Shown here piece after piece: positions 48,201 through 59,294 of a stretch of 64,000 bases of DNA. The stretch is from positions 6,694,501-6,758,500 of the forward strand of contig NC_090698.1 in the NCBI RefSeq assembly GCF_040954835.1. The letters are read 5' to 3'. Source of the stretch: Lepisosteus oculatus. Lineage: Eukaryota > Chordata > Actinopteri > Semionotiformes > Lepisosteidae. The first letter of the stretch is position 1, and the number at the start of each line of letters is the position of its first letter. The notes beneath the pieces were generated by a model. That model did not search any database and was not told the DNA's origin. It saw only the letters and a program-made list of their open reading frames with translations. Both the position numbers and the translations under genes were made by a program.

Positions 48201-51133
48201 TCTGCAGATGTCCTCCAAATACTCCTTCATGTCGGTGACACCTTTGCTTATGACCCCCAAGGAGAATTCTGGATTTAGAACCACCTTGGGCACAACTCCT
48301 TCATGAGGGACACACAGGGAAGGGTAATTCTAGCACGAGAAGGAGAACAGAGGGCTACAGGTTATCAAGGAGAGGAGACCACTTGGCCCATCTTGCCTGA
48401 TTGCTTCTCAAGGATTCCTGGGAATGTACTTTAACAGCATGACTGGGCAGTGCACCAGCAACCCCAAGTGTGAAGAAATGCATGTTCTTAAATGTCCTAT
48501 CACCTATTCTCCACCTGTCCTCTGCTTTGTGGATAAAACTGCACACTCCTGGAGGTTTGAAAGGACACCCACACTCTCCAAAGGCTAAGGACCCGGAAAG
48601 CAGATCTAACTGCGACCAATTAAATCAGTCACAGACTGATGATGTCATTCAGAGACCAGGTAGGACGCGAGCCGGAAGACCGCACAGCGCCGCGTGACCA
48701 ACGATGAGGATTACCTGCAGGAAGTGAATGTGATCCTCTGTGTCCAGAACGAGCCTGAGCTCCCCCTCTCTCTTGCGAAGACCCATGATCTCCTCCTCCA
48801 GGCGCTGGACGTGTCCCTCCACCTGGACGATGGCCGCCTTCTCGTTCGCTGCGATGAGGCTATTGGCCTCACTGCAGAGTCTCTCCGTGGACCGGATCAT
48901 CTCTGCGAAGATCTTGCCGCTGTCTGCCATCACCCGTCGCGCAGAGCTCTAATGTTTACAATTTAACAGAGGTTTACAATTTTTAACAGTTCTTTAAAAC
49001 TTCAAGACTTTAAACCCCAATATAACCTTCTCTTAGACTTCTTTTTTTTACCTGAACAGAAAAGCTGCTTCAGTCTGTCTTCGTGCCTCTAAGACCTGGC
49101 CTTTCTCTAATAAAGGTTTGCGTTTTAAATACTACAGGAGCCTCAGGTCATATGCAGCTGGTCCTCTCTTGTGTCCTTGATCTCCGCTACGTATTCAAGT
49201 GTCCTACCGATCCTGCACGATTTCATTCATAGTATTTCTTTCAGGATTGCTAGAGGCCAGACTCGACAATGATGACCAAATCAGTATTAGGTCTGGACTG
49301 AATTGTATTCTGCAGCAGCTCTGCAGGGGTTGTGAAATTCATCAACTGTTTACAGCTTTCAAACGTGGCTGAAGGAAACCCTTCACACTTCCCCTTGGAT
49401 TTAATCTGTCTTTCCATCACTAATCTCCAGTCCTGCATCCTTCCATTCTCCTTTCCTGCCCACAGCCCACCTGCGCTCCCTCTTTTCCCTGTCCACAGCT
49501 GAGGCTCTAGGTGCCAGACTCTGTGTGTCGTCCTCTGTGGAGCGGACCTCTTGCCTGAGAGCCAGGTGCATCCCCAGCCATGGCTATAAAACAGAGCTGA
49601 ATCCCTGCACACGTACTTTGAGAGACTCTGCTTCGTGCCTCAGTTCTTCCAGCTCCTTCGCTCTTTCCTGGATTGTCTGTTGGACTTCGGCCTGCGTAAT
49701 CGCCAACACCTTCTGTGGAGGAGCACAGGAGGCAGAGCAACCTGTTTACTTCAGGGGACAGACGTCAGGGGACAGACAGCCGGGGCTGGAAAGCTGAACG
49801 GAGACCTGGCTCCACCGTGTGGGTTGACAGAGGTGTGACATGTTAAATAAAAACCCTAGCAGGGGGTTCTGAGACGATGACCCACGACAACAAGATATCT
49901 GATGCCTTCACCGAAGAAGAGATCTGTGGGCAGATGCATAAAACACCTCAAATGAAATTTAGCCTTTTAAGTGTTCCTGAAATCCAAGGATGTCCTTAAC
50001 TAAGGGAATGTGCGTCTGTGTTTGATACCTGGCGTACTTGGTGCAGCTGACCCTGAGAATTTAGTGATGTTCAGTCTCCTGAGCATCTTAAAAAAGAGGA
50101 TGTTGTATTAAAAAAAAACACATCTCCAGTCCTTGAAAAGTGGGTGTTTCCATTTTTTTTAACATCAGTGGCTTTGAATGAGGATGCCCAGTTTAAATTA
50201 AATCACACTGTTACTGTTATATATTTAGTATAACGGTAAGACAGTCTTACCGTTATACTAAACTAATAAAAAAGAGAAGATTTCTTCATTCTTCTCCCCA
50301 GTCTACCTCAACGGGGACTATCCCTTTGCTAGTTGGTGTTGACAATAGAAACTTTAAGAATTACTTAAATAGTATTGTAGGGTATATTGATTCTCAATTA
50401 ATGGAATTGGCTTTTCAATTATTGAGAGAAGAACTCCTTTCCCGTGTTTCCACAGGGCTGCCCAGTCTTGATCCCGGAGGGCCGGTGTGCCTCTGAGCTC
50501 AGTCGGCTTGTTCTCTGCTAACACTTCTCTCGGGTGCTTGGGCAGCCGGGAAGCTCTTACCTGTCCCTCGGTTCGCTCTTCCTCCGCGGAGACGACGTCG
50601 TGGTCCCTGTGCTCCCGCACGGCGCACAGCGCGCAGACGCACATCCGATCGGAGCGGCAGAAGAGCTCCAGCCTCTTCTCGTGCTGGGGGCAGACCTTGC
50701 GGGCGAGGTGGCCGGTTCCGTCCACCAGCTTGTGCCCGCGGAAGGCGGGCGAGTCGTAGTGGGGCCTGACGTGGGCGTCGCAGTAGGACGCCAGGCACAC
50801 CAGGCAGGACTTCACGGCTGTCCGCTTCCTGCCGGTGCAGAAGTCGCAGGGCACGTCCCGCCGGGCGGGCGGGAAAGGAACGAGCTCCGGCCTCGGCAGC
50901 CTCTCCGGAGGGGGGGTCGGGGCGGCCCCCCGCAGCGCCGGCCGGGGGGTGAAGGTGGCCCTGCACTGCGGGCAGCTGTACACCCCTATGGGATCTGCCT
51001 GAGCCCAGCTGACCTCGATGCACTCCAAGCAGAAGGTGTCCCCGCAGGCCAGCGTGACCGGCTCCCTCGGCCAGTCCGCGCACAGAGGACAGCGGAGCTC
51101 CTCGTCGGACAGCCAGGCTCCGGAGCCTGCCAT
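45229..51133 (-). CDS. TRIM-family RING E3 ligase (RING, B-boxes, coiled coil, PRY/SPRY), 6 exons
   Basis: Predicted cytoplasmic ubiquitin (or ISG15-type) E3 ligase of the fish TRIM16/TRIM25-like group, often tied to antiviral immunity. Exons on the - strand: 51133-50561, 49712-49617, 48948-48715, 48329-48173, 48099-48043, 45752-45229; sum 1,641 nt, 546 residues. Exon sizes 96 and 234 are those typical of this TRIM class. Exon 1 encodes a RING from C15 (CPLC...CGDTFCLEC...CPQC) and two B-boxes (CDFC..., KVCPQH...HRDHD). Exons 2-3 give the coiled coil (ERAKELEELRHEAESLK, GHVQRLEEEIMGLRKREGEL). The last exon is PRY/SPRY (LSFDPCTAFRELSLS, YPDHPERFD, GYNDKSWSLLC, GVYVDYAGGSMSFYNVS). The RING His position is Asp32. 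The usual 23-bp micro-exon seems fused to the next exon. An in-frame ATG further upstream (51337) exists; I prefer MAGSGAW because family members start close to the RING. Exact orthologue not assignable. Confidence 0.88.
48360..48560 (-). repeat. Dispersed repeat, 'TTCTTTACACAGAG' family, reverse copy
   Basis: In a TRIM gene intron: GGAGACCACTTGGCCCATCT, TGCCTGATTGCTTCTCAAGG, GTGTGAAGAAATGCATGTTC. Diverged but in the family order. Confidence 0.55.
50224..50262. repeat. Perfect 19-bp inverted repeat with 1-nt spacer
   Basis: The arm TTTAGTATAACGGTAAGAC (50224-50242) is followed by a single A and then its exact reverse complement (50244-50262). It lies in the first intron of the TRIM gene. As RNA it could form a tight hairpin. 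It may be joined ends of an old DNA transposon. Confidence 0.85.
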
Positions 51134-53999
51134 GCTCAGCAACGGCTGCAGAGACGAGACTGCGGCGCGGCAGACAGAGCCCGCCTGTATTTCAGCAGCC
51201 CCGCAGTTTGGTAAACAAGCTGGCCGATGGGGGTGCGATAAAGATAAACCGACTCGGCAGAAAGTCTTTGAGAACAAAGTTGTTGTGCTGTGCAAAGGAA
51301 AAAATACAGTTCTTTCATGAACGCTGGGGTTTTTCACCCACGGGATACAGATTCACCATACATCAGATTGAAAACACTACATCGAAAAAAATGGATTGTT
51401 TCTGCCAGGTTTAAGACAGTCGAACGTGCTCTCCTGACGAGTGCGTGCCTGATCTACACCATCTAAGAAACGGGTAACGTTCATGGGCAAAAATATTAGG
51501 AACCCCCAATCTAAGGATCTCTGTGAGCCAGCCCAGCGGACAGTGTTCCATCACCTTCCCAGGCTAGACCCATCCTGGGATCTCAGTCCTGTGGAAAACT
51601 TCTAGGACCAGTAGAAGGTACACCTCTGCACCACACATGACCCCTGGTCCCAGCCCCACCGCCTGGAAGAGTCTCACCACTCCCTGTCCTCCCTGAGACC
51701 CAGGGTCTGGGTGCTCGGCCAGCGAGTACGACCGATCCAAAGCGCTCGTCTTTTCCGTCTTTCCTCCCTCGTATATCTCTTTTGTTCAAAGGTGTTTTCG
51801 TTCCCCTGAATTTTGTACCACCGCTGTAGTGGCAGCCGGCAGGTTATAGTGACTCGTCATACAAAACGCTTGACGCAGCGAGAAGCAGCCTGTCTGCGGA
51901 TGCTTGAACACGAGTTTGACGAGTCTGAAATAAGAGGCGTTTCATTCCTGCGACACTTGCCTGCTGGATTATCTGGAATGAGGGGGAAACAAAATCTCGT
52001 ATTTAGGGATCGTGCTTTAAAGAAATGCATTCAAGGCGAGATCACCTCTGTACCCTGTCTGCAGTGGCTTATGCTCTTAGGGGAAAGGAATACTTCCCTA
52101 TTACAGCTCCAGGCAAGGGAGAGATGGGATACAACTGGCATGAATTCATGACTTTCGAGTACACTTTCCCTGTGTGATGAAACCAAACAGAGGCAAAACC
52201 AACACAAGGGGCTGAGACTTTCTGTAAATAAATAGTCTCGCCTGCATGACCTTCATGCCGTGTTGCTGGGTTGCTGTTGTTTATGGTATCTGTAAGACAT
52301 GCAGCATCAGCACTGTACCGCTGCAGGCTGTGGGATTACCAAGCACCTAGAGGGGACGTTTTGTTTTCACCAACAGCACGCCCTTGGCGAAAGATGTGGG
52401 GTGTGTGATGCAGTTTTCCATAAAACAAAGGAATGATAGGCTGCATGGAAGGGATCGGTCGATGTCTGGTGTATAAAAACATGCCTGTTAGTTAAGAATT
52501 CCCAGGAAGGCCATTGGTTTTGGGGGGCCCTCCCTCCCCTTTAGGGTTCAGTTTCTAGCCTGTGACATCCCTGTAACCAGATCCAACCGAGTCAGAGAAC
52601 AAATTCTCATTGACAGTGATGACGCAGAGACTTGTTTTTACAGTATTTAACGGAGCTGAGCCGAGTAGCTCACTCAAGGTCACCTACAGCACCTGCTCCA
52701 GAGCTCTAACCACTACTCCAAACCACTACGTTTGACCGTTATCCCAGTTAGAAGTGCGGCTAATTCTAAAATAAGGCCAAGTGCCACAAGTCTGCTGATG
52801 TGATCCTTGGATCTTCAAACCACTAGCAGCTGGATGAACAAGTTGAGCTGAGCGACCCTCTCTAGTATCTGATCGACTTTCTTGTTAGCTTTTTAAACTG
52901 TAAGAGATCAAGAACCTGTGGCTATTCTTTTAGTTAGGATATTGTATATAAAATTAGGAACACTTGTTTTCTTCCCGTCAGCATAGATATTTGGAGCATT
53001 TGCAATCAAACTTACTTATCGCAGACAGCATGTAGCTGATCACACGTAAGGACAGAGGGCCTGATGGTGACTCATTTCAGAGATCCACTGCAAAAAGACT
53101 CAAGTCTCCTTAAAAAGCCCCTAACAGGACCGTCAGTGATTTATTACAAAGAGGGAACTTCTCTTAGGAAAAATGTATCCCAGTTACATCCTCCCCATTC
53201 TCTAGATACTGTGCACTTATAAGATTCCTAGCCATCGATTTTGCTTCAAATTGTAACTGTAACTTAACTCTTCCCTTTTGTAAACCCCTTTTCCCAGCCT
53301 TTTGTTTAACCCCTTCTTTAATGTGCAAAAATCAGTATGCTGTTACATGCTTTAACACAGAAACTCTTAAAAGGGTGGTGCTACAGTATCTGAACTGAAA
53401 AATCTAAACTGTACTGTGTTTGAGGGCAGTCCTGACCCAACCATTTAACAACAGAATCTTGTGGATCAAGATTCTCCTTAATGCCTGTGGCTGATGTTTC
53501 TTTTTTGTAGTCTACTATTCATGAATTTGTTTCTACCTTAACATATTCACAAACAACAAATGCCAGAGTGCGAGGCAGACAAGATACACGGCCGTTGCAT
53601 GAAATAAGAACTCGAGGCCTTGTTTTCTTAGCAACCTGCACATTTATTTGAAGGGAAAGGAAACAGTTCTTGGCAGGGCTGCCTTAAAGATCAATAAAAA
53701 CTTGATCAAGACCAAGCTGGGGAAACAGGTGTTAGCTCTGAATCTGCTGGTTTCTCCCCATAGAGCAAATGACCGAGGCAGTTCGCATGTCTGTCTGTGT
53801 GCCTGCAGAGGAGAGGAATTCGAAATCCCTGGAATTCTGTAACGGATACTGTCTCCATTGAGAAACTCGGACTTTCTGCAGAATTATACAGAGAGGGCAA
53901 TGAAGGATGGGAAAACGATAATAAACGTTCTCCAGAAAGTTTCGTCCGGACTTTGGCTTGCCCCTGCCTCTCCACTCCACACGCCCCGGCCAGTTTCGC
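51134..53999. other. Intergenic: TRIM promoter side and ZNF 3' flank
   Basis: Upstream of the TRIM start codon and downstream of the - strand zinc-finger gene. Small frames only. TGACTCA at 53068. No RNA gene or promoter element could be fixed with confidence. Confidence 0.45.
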
Positions 54000-55127
54000 T
54001 TAACCGACGACAACCGTTCTGACGCCGAGCCCCGCCTGGGGCGCCTCGGCCGCGTGCACGCGCTGGCGGTGGCGCTTCAGGTCCGAGGACGTGATGAAGC
54101 GCTTCCCGCAGGACGCGCAGGGGTGCGGCTTGTCCCCCGTGTGGATCTGCTGGTGCCTCTTGAGGTTCCTGAGCTGGCTGAAGCTCTTCCGGCACGCGGC
54201 GCACTCGAAGGGCTTGGCCCCCGTGTGGGTGCTGTGGTGCCGCCTGAGCTCGGCCAGCGTGATGAAGCTCTTCCCGCACCGCGCGCAGCAGTAGGGCTTC
54301 TCCCCCGTGTGGGTGCGCCGGTGCCTCTTGAGGGAGCCCAGCTCGTTGAACCTCTTGCCGCAGTCGGCGCAGCTGTAGGGCCTCTCGCCGGAGTGTGTGC
54401 GCAGGTGCGACTGTAGGTGGCCCACCTGCCGGAAGCCGCGCTGGCACTGGGCGCAGCGGAAGGGCTTCTCGCCCGTGTGGGTGCGCTGGTGCCGCTGCAG
54501 GACCGCCAGGGTGGTGAAGCTGTTGCCGCACACGGGGCAGTGGAAGGGCGTCTCGCCCGTGTGGACCTGGTAGTGGCGCCGCAGGTTCCTCAGCCGGTTG
54601 AAGCCCCTGGCGCACTCGGAGCAGCGGAAGGGCTTCTCGCCCGTGTGGATGCGCTGGTGCTTCCTCAGCTCCGACAGGGCGGCGAAGCTCCTGCCGCACT
54701 CCAGGCAGAGGTGGGGCTTCTCCCCCAGATGGACCCGCTGGTGCTCTCTGAGCCTTTTTGATTTGCTGAAGCTCTTCGCACACTGGCTGCAAGGAAAGGG
54801 CTTCTCTGCCGCCGGATCCATGCGGTCGCCCGGCTCTCGGCTTCCCGCGTCGCCACTGTCCTGAGTGGAACCTGTCCCGGGAAAGGGCAGCGTCTTACAC
54901 ACCCTCACGTCCTTGACGGGCAAGCCAAGGTCCGGGTCTGTGACCTTGGCAACACGAAAGGAGTCCTTCAGGAGCTCTCCCTTCGTATAGAGGAGCTCGG
55001 ATGTTTCCTCTGACTGTGCCGCACAGTCATGCTGGTGTTTCACCACTTCGCCGTCGAGAGGCGCGAACTCCTCTTTAATGTGGACCAGCACGATCTCTGA
55101 CACCTGTTGCATTCCAGGGTCAGCCAT
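54000..55127 (-). CDS. C2H2 zinc-finger protein, nine fingers
   Basis: Likely nuclear DNA-binding transcription factor of the large fish poly-zinc-finger class. The 375-residue frame starts MADPGMQQVSEIVLVHIKEE. The first 110 residues are acidic and unstructured, and the IKEE at 17-20 fits a sumoylation consensus. Nine C2H2 fingers run from C113 to near the end, all with CX2C...HX3-4H spacing and mostly TGEKP-type linkers (LGEKP, TGETP, SGERP, TGAKP and TGDKP are variants). The last finger ends HRQRVH, followed by a short tail ending VRTVVVG. No KRAB, SCAN, BTB or THAP domain is visible. The ATG may lie in a second exon: GTGAACAGGAG just upstream follows a plausible acceptor, so a 5' non-coding exon is possible. 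It is divergent from the THAP-ZNF gene 4 kb away, which has a similar VVCIKEED motif. Exact orthologue unknown. Confidence 0.85.
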   Translation of the reverse strand: MADPGMQQVSEIVLVHIKEEFAPLDGEVVKHQHDCAAQSEETSELLYTKGELLKDSFRVAKVTDPDLGLPVKDVRVCKTLPFPGTGSTQDSGDAGSREPGDRMDPAAEKPFPCSQCAKSFSKSKRLREHQRVHLGEKPHLCLECGRSFAALSELRKHQRIHTGEKPFRCSECARGFNRLRNLRRHYQVHTGETPFHCPVCGNSFTTLAVLQRHQRTHTGEKPFRCAQCQRGFRQVGHLQSHLRTHSGERPYSCADCGKRFNELGSLKRHRRTHTGEKPYCCARCGKSFITLAELRRHHSTHTGAKPFECAACRKSFSQLRNLKRHQQIHTGDKPHPCASCGKRFITSSDLKRHRQRVHAAEAPQAGLGVRTVVVG

Positions 55128-55190
55128 CTCCTGTTCACCTGTGAACGAACAGGATTTAGCAACTCAGTGCACTTGCAGAAGCGCCTTTTC

Positions 55191-55346
55191 TACACTGGTG
55201 CACTAAGACCCACACAGACTACAGGGTGAGCGCCCCCTATTGGTCCCACTAACACCTTTTTCCAGCAGCAACCTTAGCTTTCCCAGGTACTGGCCAGGCT
55301 CACACCTGCGGAGCTCCAGTGGGCTGCCATCTGTGAGCTGCAGGGA
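55191..55346 (-). mobile_element. 5S-rRNA-headed SINE (SINE3-like), fragment, - strand
   Basis: Shows CAGGGTGAGCGCCCCCTATT, ACCTTTTTCCAGCAGCAACC and GGCTCACACCTGCGGAGCTC in the reverse-complement order of the head and first body part of the copies at 31,538 and 43,333. The outer head and the tail are missing. Confidence 0.75.
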
Positions 55347-56099
55347 GAGTAAAGAGAAGTGTGTTTTAGCCGTACCGTAAATCTTTGTCAACCAAGTCAG
55401 TTCATTCCTGTATGTTTTGGGTAAGCAAGTTTTAATTCTAACCTTTCAGCTAAAGCATGCCTGTTTTCTGTAACTGCAGGGCAATCAGAGCCTTGGCTCA
55501 AATCAATCACCCCCAACACCCCACTCAGAAATACTGGTTAGTAAACTAAGAAATCCATTTCTAGACAGCTCAAGAAGCCCCGTCTTTTTTCTGTTATATT
55601 TTAAGTCGGAATCATTTTTTATATTGTATAGCTTCCCAGCATGAAATAAGCACTTGTTTATCGACATACTTCAAAGCTACAACCATCGTACTGGGATGTG
55701 AAATTGAGGTGGAACGCCGGCTGACTCCCAGTCAACAGCAGGGGGGCACAAAGAAGGGAGAATCCCAGTCACAGTGGGCTAGTGACTCATCTGGAACATC
55801 AATGTGACCAAAATGCCCGATTTTCTCTGCCCTTCTGAAAAGGAAAAAGAAGTGTGCTCCCTCTTTCAGCGCAAGCCCCAGTGTGAACCGAAGAGTTAAC
55901 AGGAATAGTGCAGGCCTAATTATCTACACCACATTATAACACTGTTTGATAAAATGCTCATGAAACCATAGCTACACATCTTCACCGCTAGGTGTATGAA
56001 TTAAAATGCCTAATGGCTAACAGAATACCTTTACCTACTGTTAAAAAATTGGAAAACAACATAAAGTGTTCCTGTAATATAATGAGATGTCCAGCCTGA

Positions 56100-56245
56100 A
56101 GCCATTAAAGATCCCCTGGCACTGTTCGAAAGAGTAGGGGACTTAACTCTCGTATCCCTGATAAATTCCACTCAGGTCCTGCAAAATCAGACCTTCACAA
56201 AGTCTTGGGGATGAAATGCTATACAAGAGCAAGGAATTGTTACCT
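56100..56245 (+). mobile_element. SINE3-like body/tail fragment, + strand
   Basis: AAAGATCCCCTGGCACTGTT, GAAAGAGTAGGGGACTTAAC and the end GCTATACAAGAGCAAGG plus TTATTATT parallel the element at 20,098-20,560, without the 5S head. Heavily diverged. Confidence 0.5.
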
Positions 56246-59039
56246 TTATTATTTTAACACTGCGATTTTGCATTATTTTAAAGGCAAATGGTGATAAAAT
56301 GTGTGGAACCCAGGGGGTCTTCAACTTGAGTAACAGAAATGTCGAAGTCCTAATTATTATCAAAATAATTCATACATTACTTTAGAATCCATAGTTCAAT
56401 GGACATAGATGGTAGAGAGCCGGACTAGAGACAAACATGTTTGAACAGTGCAGGCGATTTGAAACTGTTACCTCTTTAAAGTCATTCCATAAAGACTGCG
56501 TGGACTTTGCATTCCTGTAAAATAATATGCAAATATATTTACATTAATAAAACATCTTTGTACGTCTGGCTATTTGCAGATACAGTTTGCTAACTAGTGT
56601 ATACGGGACTCTGCTGTCAGTTATATTTACTTTACATTCTTTATATGTCATACCCAGCTGCACAATCTCTCTTCACTTATACTTGAAAACAAAAATCAAG
56701 TTTTTCCATTTATTCCCTCATTCATTTTTTTACAATGGTGAGAGGTTGCACAGTTCCAGCCGCAGTTTATGAAACTAGAGGGCTTCCAAATATAACGCCG
56801 AATTTAAATTAGCCGATGTTGCTGGTTAAATTAAATAACCGTAGTTTGGCGCCCAAGAACGTTTACAACTACGGACATGAAAAGAGACTATTCAGTTGAT
56901 CCACGTAAACTTTGAACTACGTTACAGATAGATCTGTTGCTGGTATTTTAAGTCCTCACCTTCTGAAAGACACAAGGACAGCCTCCTCTATCTTTGCATC
57001 TTTGTTTTGGCGCCCGACCACTGAATTCCGTCCCCCGAGCAGTAATCGCTCTGGGTAACTGGTTCCGCGTTATTTAGTTCCTAAGAGCAACTTTGCGGAC
57101 TCCTTGTTGTAAATCTCCATTATTAAATTTTAATTTTAATGTGTATTCGTTATTTATTAAGGTTTAAAAGGCAAGCATTGATACAAAATGTTTCTCCATT
57201 GAATGATCACTTTTTCGTTATCCATGTCACGAATACATTGTACAGTAGGTGTGACAACTTGGGATGCGTGGATTGGGGATACGAAAAGCTCTACCGTGGT
57301 GGCGCAATGGCACAGGGGTTGGCATTAACCGTAAAGGTGGTTAGGGACTGCGATTCTACCTTACCAGCAGGTCCTGACGTCTGGACGGTGAGGTAATGTA
57401 CTCGCCGCGGAAGAGGGCGACTAGGATATACTGTACAAAGTGTAGTTTCAAAGTTTCAAATTCAATGGGAATTTTACCGATGTGAGATAAAAGCCATTTT
57501 GAGGTAAACGCCTACGAACAAAGACCAATGTGTCTGAATGATAATAAGCAATCGTGACGCCAAAGACGAAACCCACAGCTCGGAACCAATATCCATCACG
57601 CCGGGGTGCTGGAGGGAAGACGTCTGTTGCTGGAACCTGCAGTGTAAACCAAGGTATGATGAGGGGCGTAAGAAATAAACAGGTAAACCCTTATAAGTTA
57701 ATAAGAATAATAAAATAGTGACTAAGGATGTATTATTTTCAGTAATAAATGGAATACGCATTATAACAAGTACGGTATGAGTTTTAAGTTGTGTACTTTT
57801 ACTATCTGCAAAAAAAACAGCCGTATTGAGAAAGTGCTTACATATGAATAGTAGTCCGTGATGGGCATTTAGGTTCTGTTTTCCGCAGATACTCCGAGTG
57901 AGTTTTCTAGCTCCAACAGAAAGTTATAGTTTCCCCGTATTAGCTCATAACTACCAGTGCCGCCTGCAGCTTTGAAACCGTCCTCGATTGCCTTGAGAAC
58001 CCTGTCGATCAGTGGTGTCACTTGTGCTCCAATCTGCGTGCAGAACTATTCCTAGCTAATATTGTACTTCATATAAAGTATATGTTACAGTAATTTGTAG
58101 TAAGACGACAGCAAGTTGTGAGGCAGGTAGATACATTCATTGATCTGTACTTTTCAGATAGTCTTCAATTACGTCTTCCTTTGATCAAGGCTTAAGATTC
58201 TTAATTCTTTTAACTTGTGTTGTTTTTTTTACCGTGCTATGAGAACAACAACTCTATCGTAGTTTCTATTCTTTGCAACGTGTACAGAGCTGCAAAAAAC
58301 ATCAGGAAAGAGGGGACCAAAACAGAACACAATCTTGTAAAAAGGGTCAGGTTAGCACCCGTGCTTCTAACTCTGTCGTCTCTATTGAAGTATAATACTC
58401 CCTAGCTGTTGGACAGTCATCTCATTTTTTAATGAAAATTGTGAAATGAAAACCGTCGATGTTTATGATGATAATTCTGTGTTAGCACCTTCCATGCAGC
58501 AGAATAGTTGAATAAATTATTTAACAGACTGAACATTACGTGTATATTAGTCTGAAACCATGTGGAAGTGGAATTTAACCAATGGGACTGGGACTAGCAC
58601 CCCTGCTGTAATGTCTTTAATGAGAGTGTGATATACCTGTGGGCACCTCACAACAGGAGGTTTGAAAATTGGTGGGTCCAGACCAACAAACACACCCCAG
58701 TGCCTTTATTGGCATCTCTGCCAGATTCTTTCAAACAGAACCTCAAAAAGTCCCCAAAAGTCCCCAGTCAGGCAATTAGCACATACAGGTATTCCCCCCT
58801 CAGGCTACAGCCACCCAGTCCCACAGACCAACGCTGGAAATGGTCTATTCCTGGTTCTTATAGAGTCACCTGACCAATTGGCTTCCTGCAGCTGGTCAGG
58901 TGACAGAGCAGCTGCTCATTCCCCCAGAGGAATCTAGGAAATGTGGTCCCTATAGCACTGTGCTCTCACAATAGCAAAGCAAGATGTCAGGACCCCTGTA
59001 CATCATCTCAGTGAGAGCTGCAATCAGATTCTTCTTAGA

Positions 59040-59130
59040 GATCCCATCTCTCTCCCAGTACTAACCGGGCCCAACCCTGCTCAGCTACTGCGGTCTAATG
59101 AGATGAGGACACAGGGTGGCGGCGCTAGGT
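59040..59130 (-). mobile_element. 5S-rRNA-like SINE head fragment, - strand
   Basis: On the - strand CATCTCATTAGACCGCAGTA, GCTGAGCAGGGTTGGGCCCG, GTTAGTACTGGGAGAGAG follow 5S rRNA across its internal promoter. Only about 90 bp is kept, so it is a relic and not a 5S gene. Confidence 0.6.
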
Positions 59131-59294
59131 GGAATGTATGTGACTTTAATTTTTGTGTTTGCCTTTCACAGGAGGCAGATCAAAGGTTGAACTGGTTGGC
59201 GGAGTGTCTAGCAAGCTAAGATCTCCTGTCAATTCCCATTCTGATCAACTGTGAGTTTTTTTTTTGTACCCGGATAGAGAAGACAGATTTCACA

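Larger units (their letters stand above)
55347..59294. other. Intergenic between divergent zinc-finger genes
   Basis: No protein gene recognised. It holds SINE3-like fragments at 56,100-56,245 and 59,040-59,130 and a weak tRNA-like stretch at 57,290-57,370 (TGGCGCAATGG, then a poor B box). Promoters of both flanking genes should lie here but show no clear element. Confidence 0.45.

Noticed and set aside
50499-51214. Frames of 194 and 226 codons overlapping TRIM exon 1
   Set aside because: Shadows of the GC-rich RING/B-box exon, which itself has a clear family match.
51134-51337. Start of the TRIM protein at 51337 (MKNPSVHERT)
   Set aside because: The frame is open, but family members start within about 15 residues of the RING and this extension has no domain; kept only as an alternative.
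53884-54792. 302-codon frame overlapping the - strand zinc-finger gene in another frame
   Set aside because: Pro/Ala/Arg-rich out-of-frame translation of the same finger repeats.
56734-56815. THAP-like start MVRGCTVPAA on the + strand
   Set aside because: Lacks the second zinc Cys and hits a stop after about 25 codons; chance or a remote relic.
57290-57430. tRNA-derived SINE head
   Set aside because: A TGGCGCAATGG word looks like an A box, but the B box is poor and there is no second copy; too weak to list as an element.
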